Of a DNA stretch of 64,000 nt, positions 1 to 12,200 are shown in pieces. Position numbers and translations under genes: made by a program. Below the pieces are notes generated by a model that was not told where the DNA came from, did not search any database, and worked only from the letters and a program-made list of their open reading frames with translations. The DNA is from Trebouxia sp. TZW2008 (taxonomy: Eukaryota; Chlorophyta; Trebouxiophyceae; Trebouxiales; Trebouxiaceae), in contig BDIU01000213.1 in NCBI GenBank assembly GCA_002118135.1, positions 1 to 64,000 on the forward strand, given 5' to 3'. Numbering within the stretch: the stretch's first letter is position 1; each line of letters opens with the position of its first letter.

Positions 1-908
1 TTTTTAGTATTCATACCGTTTCCAATCTGCAAAAGTAAAAAAAAATCCCCCCCCAAAAAAAAAAAAAAAAAAAAAAAAAAGAAGCAGGCCTGCGGAACAT
101 TTGATTTGCTCCGTGAACACATCTGGGTCATGACCTGACCAGCCTGTTTCGGCTGGTCGTCATGGCTCCAAAGTGTTGTGCTGGCCCCATTTTCGGGGAC
201 TTTCCGCATCGGACTGATCGCTTAGCCGCTCTTTAGCTTGGCCTTTGTTCGTGCACATGCCAGGTCCGTCCGGTGTCTCGATTGGCTTTTTGCCTACTGG
301 GGATGAACATCTCCCCTGTAACCAAAAAAATAAAAAAGGCCTGCGGAACCATGGCATCGGGGGCGTGCCTCACTCAAGTCCTCGTGTCCAACAGCAAACA
401 CCTCGCAGTTTAGTGTGGAGACCGAAGCTGGTGGCCAGCACAGCAGGCTTGCAGTGTCATTGCGCTGCTCCAGGGTCGAATGCCAATGTGCATGCTGTAC
501 CTGTCGTTGCATTTGCACTGTACTTTGCATTTCGCCTGATGCTGTCTTGCAGTCTGCACCACGGTCGAACGCCAGGCTGCATGTTCTTTGTGTCATTGCA
601 TTTGCATTCAACTCTATATTGTGGCTGCCGATGTCTCGCACTCTGCTCCGGGGTTGTGTTGTCATCCATTGCAGAGCACATGCCTCAATTTCTGCATCAA
701 AGGCGTCTGCGTGCATTGTGGCTCGCCACCACTCAAGCAATTAATTTCCAGTGCCTCGCACAAGGGGAGAAGTCATAATAGGTCATATGAAGCTGTGCCT
801 TCAAGTCAAGTTACATCAGGTACATCAAGTCTGTTCAATCAAATGCTAATTGTGAAAGCAGCACTAAATTGCAAGCAACACTTGTCCAGTAAAAACATGA
901 AGCTGCGA
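1..908. other. Gene-free, repeat-rich left flank
   Basis: No gene can be supported here. The stretch lies downstream of the ceramide kinase stop codon and may include its 3' UTR. It opens with a C-run and a long A-run (about 48-80). The word GGCCTGCGGAAC occurs at 87-98 and again at 338-349, each time right after an A-rich tract, which suggests a duplicated element. Imperfect tandem repeats fill 449-690. Several overlapping open frames exist on both strands, but they mirror each other, match no family I recognise and have low-complexity Cys/His/Ala composition. Confidence 0.5.
449..690. repeat. Imperfect tandem repeat, unit about 88-98 bp, roughly 2.5 copies
   Basis: Three starts are visible near 451, 549 and 634. 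Each begins with a version of GCAGTCTGC(A/T)CC followed by a GGGTCGAA/CGGTCGAA-like word. The first two units then run through GCATGCTGTACC or GCATGTTCTTTG into TTGCATTTGCA. Copies differ by substitutions and small indels, so the array is old. It has no coding context. Confidence 0.6.
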
Positions 909-3900
909 CTACATTTCAACCCCTCTCGCAAAGATTTCCAGAAGGCCTTTGTGAACTTGTGCTGTGACGTGGTTGTTGTCTAGCAGCTCTCCATCAACAT
1001 TCCATGAGCTCTCACGGCCTACAGGCTCGACGCGCATAGCGGTCACATCCACAACTTCTACGTAGCGGAATTGTCCAGGCTCCACACCTGAAAGTAGCAG
1101 CAAGATCTCCGTATTGACAGCACTGCACCACAAGTGGTTGAGAATCCTGAGCACAGATGGCTGGCATATCTCTCTGCATATCAAATAAATTGGTGCTGCA
1201 TCTGATCAGCGCAATCTTTTGGGGCCTTGTGCTGCTCAATGTGGTGCAAGCGCTTACCGCTTTGAGGAATGGCAGCAAGAAAGCGCAAGTACTGCAGCCT
1301 AGAGCACTTGCGCACCAGGACCATCTGTACTCGCCCATCTGACAGATGTCCATAGGGGGATAAGCCTAAAGTACTCTGATCGCTGCGGCAAGGCGTCACA
1401 ATAGCCATGATGCTCTTGAACTCGCCCTCTTCATGCTGCCAAGACCCCTGCAGCTGAGAAACATGCCCTCGAAAGGGATGAAGCTGCTGTAGAGGTCTGC
1501 CATGCATTGTACTGACTGAGTCTTTCAGTCGAGCTTGATAGTTGTTATACAGATGCTGATTGTGCACATCTGTAGACTGCTGTAGTGCCCAACGTTGCAA
1601 TGACAGCAGATTGCTTTGCTAAAGCAACCAAAATATCTGAAACCATAGAGAGCACCATACGTGCTTCAGGCATGTAGTTGAGGTGATGCAACAATGTGAT
1701 ACAAGCGATTGCAAGGACGTCATGTGCTCTGCCAAGTAGGTGCAGTGAGCATTGAGAATGACTGTGCCAGCCCTTGCTGCTTTAACATGCAGTAGAGCTT
1801 GCAGCAGCACATCTTTCCCACCGTATCCAGTGACTTCTGGCTGGGTTGGTTGAAGGCAGCTGAGGTGTGGGTGTGATTGTGATCTCCGCTGCCACAGACA
1901 GGACAAGCCACCCCACAGATGGACCTGGGCCGCCCCCTGCACACATGCCCAACAAAACAATAAGGAACAAACTGAATGTCCTGGTGTGCATTTGATGGAA
2001 GCAGTCAGTGTGTGTTTCAGTAATGAGACCAGTGACTGCATCAGACCTGCAAAGGTTTGCACATGAATGTGCCTTGCCTTGTGGCAAGCTGTTTTACACC
2101 AACATTGGCTCTTGCAGTGTATTGCCAGCCGCAGCCCTCAGCAAAGCTTGCCTCAGGGCAACAGCTTGCAATCTTGAATGATCCTGGTGCAACGTGCTGC
2201 ACTCTTCCATGGATTTCAAATGCAGTCAACACTGGTCGGCATCAACACAAAAGCGAGTGATGGGCTACAGCATTGCACTGCTGATCTTGTCCAACTGACA
2301 AAGTTGCAGATGCCCTGTCTGCACGTTTCAAGTGCCTTTACATGATAGGTGTTTTGTTCAGCGTGGGAAGGCAGCATAGTCTGGATGAATTGTGGCTTGT
2401 ACTTTCATTTCAGCAAATACATGACTGCTTGCAATCCCTGTTCAACATGCAATTTGCCATGTCAACATGCAGTCTGCAATGATGATTTCGTAGAAGCATT
2501 TGTCCTGGGTAATGTCTGCAAAGCTGCGTGATAGCACAGTCTTGCAACAGCTTCATGCTTGAATATCCTAGGCATCATGCATAAGGTAGACGCTGTTTGG
2601 CACGAGCAGCTTTGAGCAGCCTCAATGCAGGCATTGCAACTTGCGCCCTGCCATTGTGCACGCTCCGCTCATCAGTGATGGTTGGCAAGAGCCATATGAG
2701 CGTGAACACACTAAACATCAGCAACAAAGCAGGCTTGCTATATGACTAATGAGGGTGTGACAGCAGCCTCCTGCACCATCCTCAATTTTTGCTAAGTGCT
2801 CGTACAGCAGCAAAAGACAGCAATGGCACAGCAGCCTGTTATAGCATGAGTATGCATCAACAGGAGGCTTACGCAAGCGGTGCTGCCAGCCATGAAACGC
2901 GGGCCTTGTAGGCCTTGCCCCTCAGAAGGGTGATGAACCCCTGGATGTTGTAGCGGGCGGGGCCCATCCAGCGCAGCTTCTCGCTGTCCTTCATCAGGTC
3001 CCCCATGTAGCCATAAGAGGCCACACACACAGCAAAGCGGTGCTGCATGTCCTCTGTGTCCACTCTCAGCACATCCAAGGGCATCCTGTCAAAGCAACTC
3101 AGAGTGTATGTTGATGTATTGTGCACCTTTACATCACAAAACTCACAATAACACTTTGTCATGATGCTGCTGAAGCGTTCAATGCTGGAAAGAAGTCTTG
3201 TAAGTGATCAGGCTGCGGGCAAACATTCATTTCAAGCAGATGTCAGAATCTTGCTTCTGCAAGGCTGGCAATGCAGACATCTGAACTGATAGATGCTTAT
3301 AATGTCAATACGTGCTTCTGCATGGAGCAGAAACCAGCAATTGCAACAGGACAGCAACAATTGCTAGCTCTGCGATGCACCAACCTGTCGCCCAAGGCAA
3401 TGTGCAGAGCTGCTGTCAGCTGGGAGCGCGTGCCGTTGATGCTATAGGCCACAGCATCAGTGGAGCCTGCAGGGATGTGGCCTAGGCGCATACGTGCTGC
3501 TACAGCCGCCATGTCGCCGCCCTGCGCCCGCAAGTCCAGCAGGCCATTCATGATCTCCTGGAACAGGCCATCACCTCCAACCTGCGCCACCTCAGCAATC
3601 AATTTGTTTGCCAGACCCCAGGACTGTTTAGCAAGTAGCACACATAATATTGCTCAAGCACATAGGTCACATAATAGGTTGATCAACTTGTCTGAGTTCA
3701 CATGTCATCAAGTGCTTGCTGCCAATTGTCTGCAACTGCTGTTGCCATGAGACAGTGAATGAGCCCTATTTGTCAGCTCTGCACCAGTTGTGCAGTTATC
3801 ATGGAAGAGGGGAACGCCAAAAGCTTGCTGTCAAGAAGCTTGAGACAAGGCCTTGTGTGAAGCTGAACAGCAGTTGACGCTGATGCGGTGCATCTGAGTA

Positions 3901-5842
3901 TGTCTGACACAACATGCAGTGTCTTGGACGCTCACCGCGACAATGCCATCATAGCTATTGAGCTCTTGAAGGGTAAGCTCAGACACAAGATGGCGAGCAT
4001 GCCACGCACGCTCTGTCTCTATGTTCATGCATCTCACACCTGTGCACAAAGCTGCAGTTGATCAATCCGCAAACGCACGTGTGCACTTCTGCACAGCATG
4101 CCTGCAACTCTTCTTTCCGGGAGTTGGCAGACTGCAATGTGGTTAGCCAATTTGACCTTGCCAATGCTTTACATACGATGAGCCAAGTAAAGTCTGCAGC
4201 AGATGCTGCGACCTTTTGTCACTCTGTTGTAGGACAGGAAAAAGCCTGAGGGGGTGCTGCATGGCATGTACGTCTGCATTTGCATGCGTGATGCATGAGC
4301 GTGTGCCCAATGCACATTACCTGCAAGGTCAAAGATGGGCATAGCTATATCCCTCCAGACTTCCTTGGCTTTTCTGGTGCCGCCAAAGGGGTTGAGCAAC
4401 ACTAGCAAGCTGCAAGGGCGGTGGCCGCTCTGTCTGATGGCACTGTTGATTCGCATGGCCCATTCCTCAACCAGCTCTGCACTCTACATTGCAGCATCAT
4501 GGCTTGTGCATGCGTGCAGGGCTGCTAGAGTGCAAGGCATCATGGACACATGAGCATAGCTGAGATGCACAAGCAGCATTGCTCCCAGCCTTGCTGCCAT
4601 ATCAATCAATCAGATCCCACAGGGACTTTGCATCGACCTTTCACAGACGATAGCGCAATTGATCAGCACTTTCGTCTGGTGAGTCAAAATCAGCATGTGT
4701 TGCTGCAAACTATTGTGTGACATTGATGCAAGCATGTGCTGGGTTGAGTGACTCACAGAGGTGCCGAAGATAAGCTGTTGAGGTTTCCAGAGGCATGGCT
4801 TCCTCCTGGAGCGCTTGAAGGTGTTGACCACCAGCTGGTGGGTCTGCATAAGACAAACTAGTGATGATAATCAGATTAGATTACGATCGGTAGCAAAGGT
4901 GCTAGACATCGGTGGCAGAAGTCTGTCTCAAACATGCTAATGAGTTACTAAAGTGGCACTAGTTACACAGCAGGGACATGTGCCTACCTGGCCCTTGAAA
5001 AATGTTGTCCAAAACCATGATGTGTTCTGTATATGGCTCGCTGACAAGATGTTGTCAAAGGAAACTGCAAAGCACACGGACTCCCTGACGCTTGCTATGG
5101 CAGTTACGTGTCAAACGGCATTGCCAGGCAAATGCGTAGCATGAAACCTGGTCCAGGCGGACTTTGATACAGCTTGACAATTGAGACATTGAGTACCTGA
5201 TGAAGGTACCCTTCTGCTGCCACAGCAGGGGAATCTGCAGCCAAGTCTCGTCAGCTGCAAGCCTGAGGAGGTCAGTGCCACTGACACCCTGTTCTGCTGC
5301 AAAATGAAGATGGCTTCAGCAAATGCTGTGCTGTTGTCGCCACCTACATGGCAAGGGTCAGGTCAGCTGGCTGCTTGCACAAGATGGCCCTTTGCAGTGA
5401 CAACAGCTTGACTGCACTGACCAGAGTCAAACAAGGAGTCTGCAGGCGTAGCTTGTAGCTTGTTGGGCCTGTACATACAATGTCTATAGTGGACAAACTT
5501 TCTGCGGATTCGCTGCTTGAGACGACGAGAGCTAAGCCTCCATTGGCTTGCAACGGAGACTGGGTTGCAACAACGGAGTTGCCCGCCATGACTGAGCGGA
5601 GCGAATGACAGCGCTGACAACAGTGGCATTCAGCATCTGCGCGACGCTTACTCAGCAAACAAAGCTTTCCCAGACATGCGGCGCATAGACAGACGTTGCG
5701 AGCTTTGAGCGACGGGTGATATCAGCGCAACGCTCTCCCCGTCTAGCCGCTGAGTCGACTCTGTAGATGCGACCTGCTCGAATGGAGAAGGCAAGGCGCT
5801 GGTTTTGTGCTTGTGGCCAGGTCGAGATGACTCTGTGCTCAT
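909..5842 (-). CDS. CERK: Ceramide kinase (diacylglycerol-kinase fold), multi-exon
   Basis: Phosphorylates ceramide to ceramide-1-phosphate, on membranes. Read in order on the minus strand: a possible start exon 5652-5842 (MSTESS...), a PH-like exon 4757-4843 (HQLVVNTFKRS, KPQQLIFGTS), the DAGK catalytic start at 4321-4476 with the nucleotide loop LLNPFGGTRKA, 3936-4012 (ERAWHARHLV), 3385-3581 with VGGDGLFQE and the GHIPAGSTDAVAY motif, 2873-3085 (CVASYGYMGDLM), 1822-1936 with the CERK-specific CxxxCxxC cysteine cluster (ICGVACPVCG), 1258-1447 (LVRKCSRLQYLRFL) and 909-1087 ending SSWNVDGELL...IFARGVEM. Adjacent exons from 3936 down join in frame. The small exon between 4012 and 4321 and the N-terminal exons between 4843 and 5652 are unresolved. 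The cysteine cluster and C-terminal block favour CERK over sphingosine kinase. It is head-to-head with SEC3. Confidence 0.9.
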
Positions 5843-6265
5843 CAGTCACAGCATTAGCGAGCTTGATTGCTGTCGTAAACCGAGACTGGGCAGGAGCTAG
5901 TCACTGAGCGAGATCGTAAGTACGCTGCAAAGCTCAGATAACGACTTACCAAATTTATGACGCTTCGCAAGAAGTCGCGCGCTGCCCTGATGACTAACAT
6001 CACCATCACTGAGCATGCGCGGCAAACCGATGCAAAGATCAGGGACTCGTCAGCGACACCGTTTGCGGCGAGGACGTAAACAGGACTTCGATGGACAGTT
6101 GCTCGAACACCCTCTAGTGTGCAGTGCCATTGCAGCGAACAGGTCGTGTGACGTGAGCGCAGTGATCTCGAGCAGCATCGGACTGATTAGGTCAAGTCGA
6201 ACTATACCTTCATGCACACGAGCGAGCAGTGTCACCTGTGAGTGTATTCTAGATCTGCCACAGGA
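5843..6265. promoter_or_regulatory. Divergent intergenic region, CERK / SEC3
   Basis: About 420 bp separates the proposed start codons of CERK (minus) and SEC3 (plus), so it should hold both promoters and 5' UTRs. I see no clear TATA box. Short open frames here on both strands lack family resemblance and are treated as chance. Confidence 0.45.
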
Positions 6266-9200
6266 ATGGCAGATTCCGTGTTGTACCGCTCAGTCGAAAA
6301 AGTCTTTGCCAATACAGAAGCCAGGGTCGTGGCAGCTTACAAGGTCATACAGTATCGCCTTTTAGCCCTTGCCGTGGACTTGAGCAACGAATGACCGTCA
6401 TCATTGTTCGTCAATTGCAGGTGCAGAAATGTACCGCCAGCACGACATCAACATTCTCTGCAAAGAAAAAGCCTCCAAAGGTAGTTCAGGAGTTACTGGT
6501 GCCAGAGCTTTGCTAGCTCAAAGTGTCATTTCTCAAATCTTCAAAGCGCATGTGCAGCCAGGTCTGCAATTGCATTGCATCACAGATGCTGCATTTTTGC
6601 TTGCAGTCAAAAGGGAAGGAGCGTGTCATATGTTTGACAGCAGAAAGGCGAAGCAAGCGCCGTGGCTTCAAAGGGTCCTTGCATGTGTGCAAGATTTCTT
6701 CAGGTGCGATGCAGGTGAGAAGGACACAGCCGGTATAACGCGTCGAGAGGATGTTCTGCTTTCTGCTGTCACTGTCTTGGGAAGGCTTTGCCATGATGTG
6801 CAGGTCAAAAAGTCCTATCTTCTGAAGTACATCACCAAGATTGAAGCGTTTCCGGCTGATGAGGCCACATCCTCCGCTGCATACTTTGAGCTCCACCTGT
6901 CAAACACAACCTTTACCAACGAGACTCGCAAAGCGTTTCAGCTGCCCGGTGCCCTCCTGGTCGATGTTGTGGGCAGCATTTATCTTTTCTGCAGGCAAGC
7001 TGCGGCTTTTTAACAAATGCATATGAGCCTTAGGTGCAGTGTTGATCTTGTGGGATATCTTCAGAATGTCGCACATGAACACAGGCCATACCATGTGAAA
7101 CAAGCAATGATGGTGTCTGGATGCTTGCAGGAGGCATGAAAAGCGTCCCCCAGCAGTGCTGGGCATGGACATTGCTGTGCTGGACACCTGGGCCGCTCAA
7201 CAACAAGGTAAGGGCAGCGCCCTGGAAGGGCTAGGAGCCTTTGGAGCTGCCCTGCTGACAGAGCAGGACAGCCTGAATGGTGCTGATGAGGAGGGGCCAG
7301 CGTCCCTGGTGTCTGCTAAGGAGGAGCAGGACCTGCAGACACTGCTGGAAATGTTTGCCATGGGCGTGAGTGATGTGGAGCAGTTCCAGAGCCGCTTGCA
7401 GGATGAGCTGGCTGCACTTGAGGTGAGTGCTGGACAATGTTGCATGGAGTGCTAACAAGCAGAGCCTTCCCTCCATGCTAATGGCCTTGTATGCTCAGCA
7501 TTACATGAACCTGCAAGCACCAGCAGCTTGTCACGGGAGCATCAAGAATGCTGCGCACCACAATGAAGAATGTGGACTGGACTGTGAGAAACTTTCAATT
7601 GCTGGAATGCATGCTGCTGCAAATGACATGTCACTCATGATGATGTTCAGTGATTGACCCGTGTCAGATGTCATTTGCATGACTGGCAAAGACTGCAAGC
7701 GATCGCCCCTTGCACCTGTGCTTGCAGGCTGCCAATGTTCACGCAATTCTAGAGAGTGGCCCTCTGGTGCAGAAGGTGCAAGTGCGCCTCAATGACAGTA
7801 TTGCTCTTATTGATGACCTTGATGAAACCCTTGCAATTTTTGACCTCAAGTTACGGCACATGCGAGAGGACATCACAGCAATAGAAGCTCGCAATAACAG
7901 GTATCTACTCAGCTATGGTACTTCCCATGGTGTTTTTGCCATGCTGGGTGCACAATGTCTGTCCAGCTGGACTTACACAAGCAGCTGTCTGTTGGTTATC
8001 ACAATTATTAAAAAGAATATTTCGACTAAATTTGAAGAATGTTGGGCATGGTGAATTTCTGCTGCATATGATGTTGCAATTGTCATCCCATGTCTGTGTC
8101 ATCTGTGCAATCTGTTATTGCTTTCTGCCATGGACTGCATGTCACCTTTTGAGGGTCATCTGCATGAGAAGATCATAGGGACTGTGCAGGTTGGAGCTGC
8201 AGACCAGGAATAACGGGAAGCTGATGTTGGCGCTGGAGGAGCTACTGGAGCGCCTTGACCTGCCTGAAGATACCCAGGAGCTACTGGAACAGACTGAGTT
8301 TGATGATGCAAAGTGCGTGTGGCTTGTGCCGGCAGGCCCTTTACCAGTCACCAGTCACAGCGTTGCCAACTTTAAATCTGTCTGTATGCGCATGACTGGT
8401 TGAGCATGCCATGTCATATCTAAGCTGTCATTGTCAAGGATTGTTTGATGTTGGCAACAATCAACATGTAGCATCACGTCACTTGTTTATGAGATTGCAT
8501 GACATAGCATGCCATATGCTTCATCTGTGCACGTATTACTGCTCTACATCTCTTGCAGAAGCAAGTTGTGTTGTGCATGGGCGGCGTTTCCCTTCTGCTC
8601 AAGTCTGCCTGTGACTCTGCTTGCATAGATCATAGCGCCCCTTGTCAGCACACTTGCCTCCAACTGAGCAGGCGTACAGTAAGTCGATGACTGTGTGATA
8701 CCCAGTTACATGGCATGGCGTTTGCTACAATCCCCACAGCTGCCAGCAAACATGTGTGGGTGCAGTCTGGAGGAGCTGGTGGCAGGGGCATGGCAGGTGC
8801 AGGACCACCTGGACCGCCTGGCTGATGCTGCTGACCATCCCAGGGGCCTGCACCGTGGCCTGGCTTCCATGTCTGCTGTTGCCGAGCAGCGCACAAAGCT
8901 GCAGGTCTGTCTTTTCTGGTTGCTCTACTTTCCAATGTGAGCATGACACATGACAGGGACAGCCTTGCATAATTTTCTTTCTGACAGAGCCCAGGCCAAA
9001 CCGATATGCATGATTGCAGCATGCAGCATCCAAGTTGTTGCCAGAAGGCTTGCATGGGGACAACAGCACTTGTGTTGATGTGCTAAGCAACAGACGATGT
9101 AACAATCTTGATGCATGTGTATGTTGTGCTGATGAAGGCTTTGAGTAAGGTGTTTGTGGAGCGGGCATGTCGGTACTTGAGCAGCCAGATGAGCCACCTG

Positions 9201-12200
9201 GGTGATGCTGTGCTGGCCGGCCTGAGCAAGGCACAGCCTGGCAGCCGTGCCCGCATACCAGACCATCGCCAAATCTGTCAGCGCAGCCGCTTCCTGCTCC
9301 CCCTCATCCAGGTCTGCTATCTAAGGACGCGTTCTTGCGTCTGTGGTTTCTCATCTGATACATGTCAAACATACTCTACTAGATTCATAACAACGAGATT
9401 TGCCTTGTTTGTGAAACATGACCTGCTAGACGGGGACTGCTTGCCCTCACAATCACAGCCTGTGTGATTGCTTGCAAAGGCATGCTTGTGGCTGCAATTG
9501 TCTTGAGCCCAATCAATTACGTCAAGGCAGTATCACATGCCTCGATATCAAGCATTGTGGCGTGCCTGGGAGGCTAAGCCTGCTCTGTCTGCTGAGTGTT
9601 GGTGTGCACCTGACAGGTGGTCCAGGCAGTGCACCCAGCAGCCCTGCCCGGCTTGAGAGATACTTACACCCAGGCCCTGAATGTAGTCATCCGCAAGGAG
9701 CTGCGCCTCTACTCCAGCAGCCTGCGCAAAGCCGCTGCTGCAGCCACTGCCAGTGGGCCCTCTGAGCCCGACATGGGCATGGCTCACAAGAAGGTGGGCC
9801 GTGCCTCATTCTGACTATTACCTTGTGCCTGAGCTAAGACAAAGGCAAAAAGATTATTTTGTGTTGCTTGTCCGGTTGATAAGACACTATGCAATGCAAG
9901 CAGTTGGTGTCTGGATCATCAGCATTGACAGTAGGGTCAATAGACTATGCTGCATGTGATGGCAAAACCCTGGCACGCTATATTGTCATCAGCACAATGA
10001 ACAAATACAACTCGCTGAGGAGTTGCATCACATACAGTAACATCATGTACAAAGGTATCATGTACCTACTTATACTAATCATGTGTGATGACCTGGACAT
10101 CACATTGAGACAAATTGTGGTGCAGATGGACCTGCTGGAGGGCTTGCAAGGCAGTAAGCTGTCCTATTCCAGCCGTGCTGACTCAGACTCTCCCCTGCAT
10201 GCCCTGCACCTTGGTTCAGCCCTGCCAGGCCAGTCTGAAGGCGCCCCAATAGCCCCTCACTCTGCCTGGCAGGCCCTGTTGGACTCCCGCCTGCCCTTCT
10301 TACTGGCAGAGAACAAGGCAGCTGCTGAGTTCCTGCTGTTGTATGAGCCAGCAGCAGATGCACCCTCGCAACCAGGCTCCCCAGTCAAGCCTGCAGGTAG
10401 GGCTGTTCACTGCACTGCATGCATTCGCCTGGTGGGTCAGCTGCTGCACCTGATGTACATTTTATATCTGCCCATCTTGCTGATGTATGCAATGAAGCTG
10501 ACACTGATGCACATCTTAATGGATGACAGATCAGCTGCCAATGTGCCGCATGGGCTTTAGGCAATAAGGGCGCTGCTCAGGATGTTCATAGGTGCAGCTT
10601 AGACAGAATGCACAACATGCGCTTGAACGGCTCGACAACAGCTCATAAGAGCAGCAAAATGCCTTCACCTTTGCATGAGTCGAAGCATAAGGTGGCTGAG
10701 AATAGTCAGTTGATTTGTCTGCATGATGCCGCAGGGTCTACTCCATCTAGCCCAGGCAAAGACACCAGGTATGAGCGATCCAGCTCGTCCCTGCCTAGCA
10801 GCCCTGTGGGGGGCCGGCCCCCCCGCAGCCCCACCATCAAGGCCAGGCTGCCAACCCCTGAACCCCCACCAGCCCTGGGCAGAGGGGCAGGGGCAGGGCC
10901 ACAGCAGGGCACCAGCCTGCTGCCTGAGGGGCCAAGAGTGCTGTCTGCCCTGCTGGAAGGCATCCAGACTGACTTTCAATCATTGGTAGGTCATGAGCAT
11001 GTACATGCCTTGTTGTGAGGCACGGACCCTGTCATCCCACCTGCAATAGTAGCAGCTCATGCCTGGAAGCAGCCGATCCGACAATCCCTAAGCTCTTGGC
11101 AGCACAGCCTGCATGACTTAGAGCAGTGACCTGAGACTGCCTGATCCTGACTTACTGCACTCTCTGGGGCCCTGCCAAAATTCAAAGCAGAGTACCTGAT
11201 TGTGTATGCACACATGCTGAGCCTGAGGCATACATCCAATTGCAGTTGCCTCACAGTTTACGAACAAACATGCTCAACCTGGCTGGCTGGTTGGCAGGTG
11301 GATGTAGTGGGCAAGAGCAACCACATGCTGGCAGTACCTATGCTGGGAAGAGCCCTGCACTGGACTGCACAGCTCAAGGGCGATGCCCTGGCACAGCCCC
11401 TGCTGGACCTGCTAGCTGACTGCTGCATGCGCCTCAGAAATCACTATGCCCAGTTCATATTGGACAGGGTATGCACCAATCCACACCTCCATTCATATCT
11501 CACGGAACTCATGTGTATTGGGGCCCTGACCTTGAAAGACTGCATTTGGTCAAGCTAAACACATTTTTGCATGCATTTTGCTTGTTTTTATGTGCGTTTT
11601 CAGTGTGCCGATGCCACGTTTGATGCCAGCGCCGTTATGCATTTGAGTCGTGCGCATCCCTGCAATCATCCAAACATCTGCTTTGCTGGTGTTGATCATC
11701 ACTGACATCTCTGGGCTAGGCATAAGCCAAGGTCGACATTGCTCTGTTTGTGCAGAGCCTTGTCGGAGCATGCATGTTGCTTAGACATTGCTATGTTGCA
11801 TTGCAGGTAAGTGCAATAGGAAAGTTTGAGGGCAAAGGAGCCATTGGGTTGCCAGGCTCAGACAGTGTGAAGGGGCAGCATCTGCTTCCCTTCCTGCCTG
11901 CCTTCTCAGCCTTCGTCACTCGCCTACAAGAGCTTCTGGCAGGTGTACAGCTGCTGTAATGGCGACCATGCTTTAACGTCAGCATCCTCCATGTTGCAGT
12001 TCTGGAAGTGTCTGGGATTTGGCATAGCATGACATTCAGCAGCAGTAAGGCTGGTGCAAGAGCTGTGGGTGTCCCATGTTACAGAACCATGGCAGTCACA
12101 CACTGCCTGTTTGAAAGTCTGCTGTTTGGACACATTGTTGCCGTGATGCCGAGAGATGAGGTCATAGCAAGCACTCAAAAGCATATTGTCCTCATCACAT

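Noticed and set aside
245..778. Open frame of 177 codons at the left edge, with overlapping frames on the other strand
   Set aside because: The frame crosses the tandem repeats, has Cys/His-rich low-complexity composition, and competing frames of similar length exist on both strands.
6429..7013. Apparent 194-residue single-exon gene
   Set aside because: The frame runs through the end of one SEC3 exon (read in another frame) and an intron; only 6804-6994 is coding in this frame.
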